Source: Cupriavidus pauculus
Lineage (GTDB): Bacteria > Pseudomonadota > Gammaproteobacteria > Burkholderiales > Burkholderiaceae
DNA: 64,000 nt
Direction: 5' to 3'
NCBI RefSeq assembly: GCF_008693385.1
Contig: NZ_CP044065.1
Coordinates: forward strand, 744,001 to 808,000
Numbering within the stretch: position 1 is the first letter of the stretch; the number at the start of each line of letters is the position of its first letter. The position numbers and the translations under genes are program-made. The notes under the pieces were generated by a model, which had not been told where the DNA came from, ran no database searches, and saw only the letters and a program-made list of their open reading frames with translations. Of this stretch, positions 62,400 through 64,000 are shown one piece after another.

Positions 62400-64000
62400 G
62401 TGCAAACGCCTATCTGCGCGACGGCCTGCCCGTCGCCGAATCCGAATTCACGCGCGCCGCGTGCGATCCGTCGCGCTCCGTCGTGGTGGAGGCCTGCGCG
62501 GGCAGCGGCAAGACGTGGCTGCTCGTGGCGCGCCTCGTGCGGCTGCTGCTGGCGGGCGCGCAGCCGCACGAAATTCTCGCCATCACGTTCACGCGCAAGG
62601 CCGCCGAGGAAATGCGCGAGCGTCTGCTCGAAGTGCTGTCGGAACTCGCGAGCGCCGGCGACGACGCGGTCATCGAGGCGCTTACCATGCGCGGCCTGAC
62701 GCCCGACGCGGCGCGCGACGCATTGCCGCGCGCGCGGCAGCTGCACGCGCAGGTGCTGGCGTCGCCGGGACGCATGGCCATCGACACGTTCCACGGCTGG
62801 TTCGGCACGCTGCTGCGCGGCGCGCCGCTCTCGTCGGGCATCGTGCCGGGCGCGATGTTGCGCGAAGACGCCCTGCGCATGAAGCGCGAAGCCTGGGCGC
62901 CGTTCTGGCGCGCGCTGGCCTCGCCGCAATACGAAGACCTGCGCGCGGCCTACGCCGAGCTCGTCGATGCGATCGGCGAATTCCAGACGCGCGCGCTGCT
63001 CGACCGCATGTTCCATGCGCGCAGCGAGTGGTGGGCCCTGCGCGAAGACGGTGGCGATCCGGCGGCGAAGCTCGCGGCGGATCTCGGCGACGATGCCGTG
63101 ACCGACGTGCTGGTCGAGGCGTTGTGCGACGAGGACTGGCTCGACGATTGCCAGCAACTGGCGTCGCTGCTCGGCACCGGCGGCAAGACCGAGCAGGGCC
63201 ATGCCAGCGCCCTCGGCGCCGGCCTGGAAGCCATTCGCGCGTGGCAGGCCGCGGGCCGGCTGCCCGGCGCGAGCGCCGCCGACGCGTTTGGCCATCTGCG
63301 CGCGGCGTTCTTCACGCAGGCCGGCAAGCCGCGCTCGCTGCGCCGCACGGCCGCGCTCGTCAAGGCCGCGGGTGGCGAGGGCGCGGTGGAAGATCTGCTC
63401 GCGCGGCATGCGGACCACTGCGCGCGGCTCGACAGGATTGCGGCGCGCCGTTGCGAGGCCGCGGTGCTCGCGGTGAACCTCGCGCTCTACAAGCTCGGCG
63501 ATGCGCTGCTCGATCGCTATCAGCAATACAAGAGCGAAGCGCGCGCGATGGACTTCGCCGACCTCGAATGGCTGGCCGCGCGGCTGATGTCCGACGAGGA
63601 AACGGCCACCTATCTGCAGGTGCGGCTCGACGCGCGTTACCGACATCTGCTGCTCGACGAGTTTCAGGACACGAACCCGCTGCAGTGGCGCATTCTGCAG
63701 GGCTGGCTGGCCGGATATCAGGGGCTGGCGGAGCGGCCCACGGTGTTTCTGGTGGGCGATCCCAAGCAGTCGATCTATCGCTTCCGGCGCGCGGATGCGC
63801 GGTTGTTCGGCACCGCGAGCGCGATGCTCGAGGCGGAGTTCGGCGCGACGGTACTGCGCACGAATCGGACGCGCCGGAACCGGCCGGAGGTGCTCGACTG
63901 GGTCAATGCGGTCTTCGATGCGGGCCGCGCCGAAGGGCGCTATCCGCTCTACGAGACGCAGACCACGGCGCTGGACACACCGGGCGGGCCCGTGTGGCAG
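62396..64000 (+). CDS. addA: AddA-type UvrD-like helicase, 5' part
   Basis: The first 535 residues of a UvrD/AddA-family helicase are present; the gene continues past the right edge. Walker A is EACAGSGKTW (32-41), motif Ia AITFTRKAAEEMRERL, the TFHGWFG motif follows, Walker B is LLLDEFQDTNPLQW and motif III VGDPKQSIYRFRRAD. The C-terminal nuclease domain expected of AddA lies outside the window. It is coupled to addB and replaces RecBCD in this organism type. Confidence 0.92.
   Translation, partial: MSANAYLRDGLPVAESEFTRAACDPSRSVVVEACAGSGKTWLLVARLVRLLLAGAQPHEILAITFTRKAAEEMRERLLEVLSELASAGDDAVIEALTMRGLTPDAARDALPRARQLHAQVLASPGRMAIDTFHGWFGTLLRGAPLSSGIVPGAMLREDALRMKREAWAPFWRALASPQYEDLRAAYAELVDAIGEFQTRALLDRMFHARSEWWALREDGGDPAAKLAADLGDDAVTDVLVEALCDEDWLDDCQQLASLLGTGGKTEQGHASALGAGLEAIRAWQAAGRLPGASAADAFGHLRAAFFTQAGKPRSLRRTAALVKAAGGEGAVEDLLARHADHCARLDRIAARRCEAAVLAVNLALYKLGDALLDRYQQYKSEARAMDFADLEWLAARLMSDEETATYLQVRLDARYRHLLLDEFQDTNPLQWRILQGWLAGYQGLAERPTVFLVGDPKQSIYRFRRADARLFGTASAMLEAEFGATVLRTNRTRRNRPEVLDWVNAVFDAGRAEGRYPLYETQTTALDTPGGPVWQ

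Overview
This window is a stretch of high-GC chromosome from a betaproteobacterium, most likely a Burkholderiaceae member close to Cupriavidus or Ralstonia. The reasons are the gene order ppk-ppx/olsB/sixA, the rho-trxA and rpmE2 neighbourhood, an AddAB-type recombination nuclease, a full yejABEF peptide transporter, and three orphan Bug (TctC-type) periplasmic receptors, a family strongly expanded in that group. No insertion sequence, phage gene, CRISPR array or rRNA gene was seen. The genus is an inference.

Layout. 1-6.5 kb is core: polyphosphate kinase (partial) divergent from exopolyphosphatase, an ornithine-lipid acyltransferase, SixA, a TTG-started IF-1, tRNA-Pro, a membrane diguanylate cyclase and tRNA-Arg. 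6.5-11.7 kb is a LacI-controlled catabolic operon (FAD oxidoreductase, IlvD/EDD dehydratase, Bug receptor). 11.8-19.4 kb holds two paralogous winged-helix/STAND-ATPase regulators around a flavin-reductase-like protein with an eroded active site, followed by a divergent aldo-keto reductase and a SRPBCC protein. 19.4-26.1 kb has a small secreted protein, an FdhF/YdeP molybdoenzyme divergent from flavohaemoglobin, a secreted cupin, a FrnE-like DsbA protein and a second aldo-keto reductase.

26.2-30.9 kb is a second LacI-controlled accessory cluster: Bug, SnoaL-like and cupin genes in one direction, VOC and SDR genes plus the repressor in the other. Two identical perfect 14-bp operators lie between the two arms. 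31-38.3 kb carries MntH, a Tat-exported oxalate decarboxylase, and a LysR-controlled cluster of a citryl-CoA-lyase-like protein, a Bug receptor and an acyl-CoA ligase. 38.3-40.5 kb holds an alternative oxidase whose promoter overlaps an NsrR-like palindrome, then a LysE exporter with its AraC regulator and two near-identical 20-bp AraC-site candidates.

40.7-64 kb returns to core functions: FabI, YejABEF, an NlpC/P60 hydrolase, a patatin-like lipoprotein, GltX, a tRNA-Ala/Glu/Asp operon, a MATE exporter, a GT-C glycosyltransferase, L31 type B, MtfA, Rho, thioredoxin, a small hypothetical protein and AddB plus the first half of AddA. The most distinctive items are the NsrR-like control of an alternative oxidase close to flavohaemoglobin, the paired STAND regulators around a degenerate Old Yellow Enzyme, and several operator pairs that match adjacent regulators.
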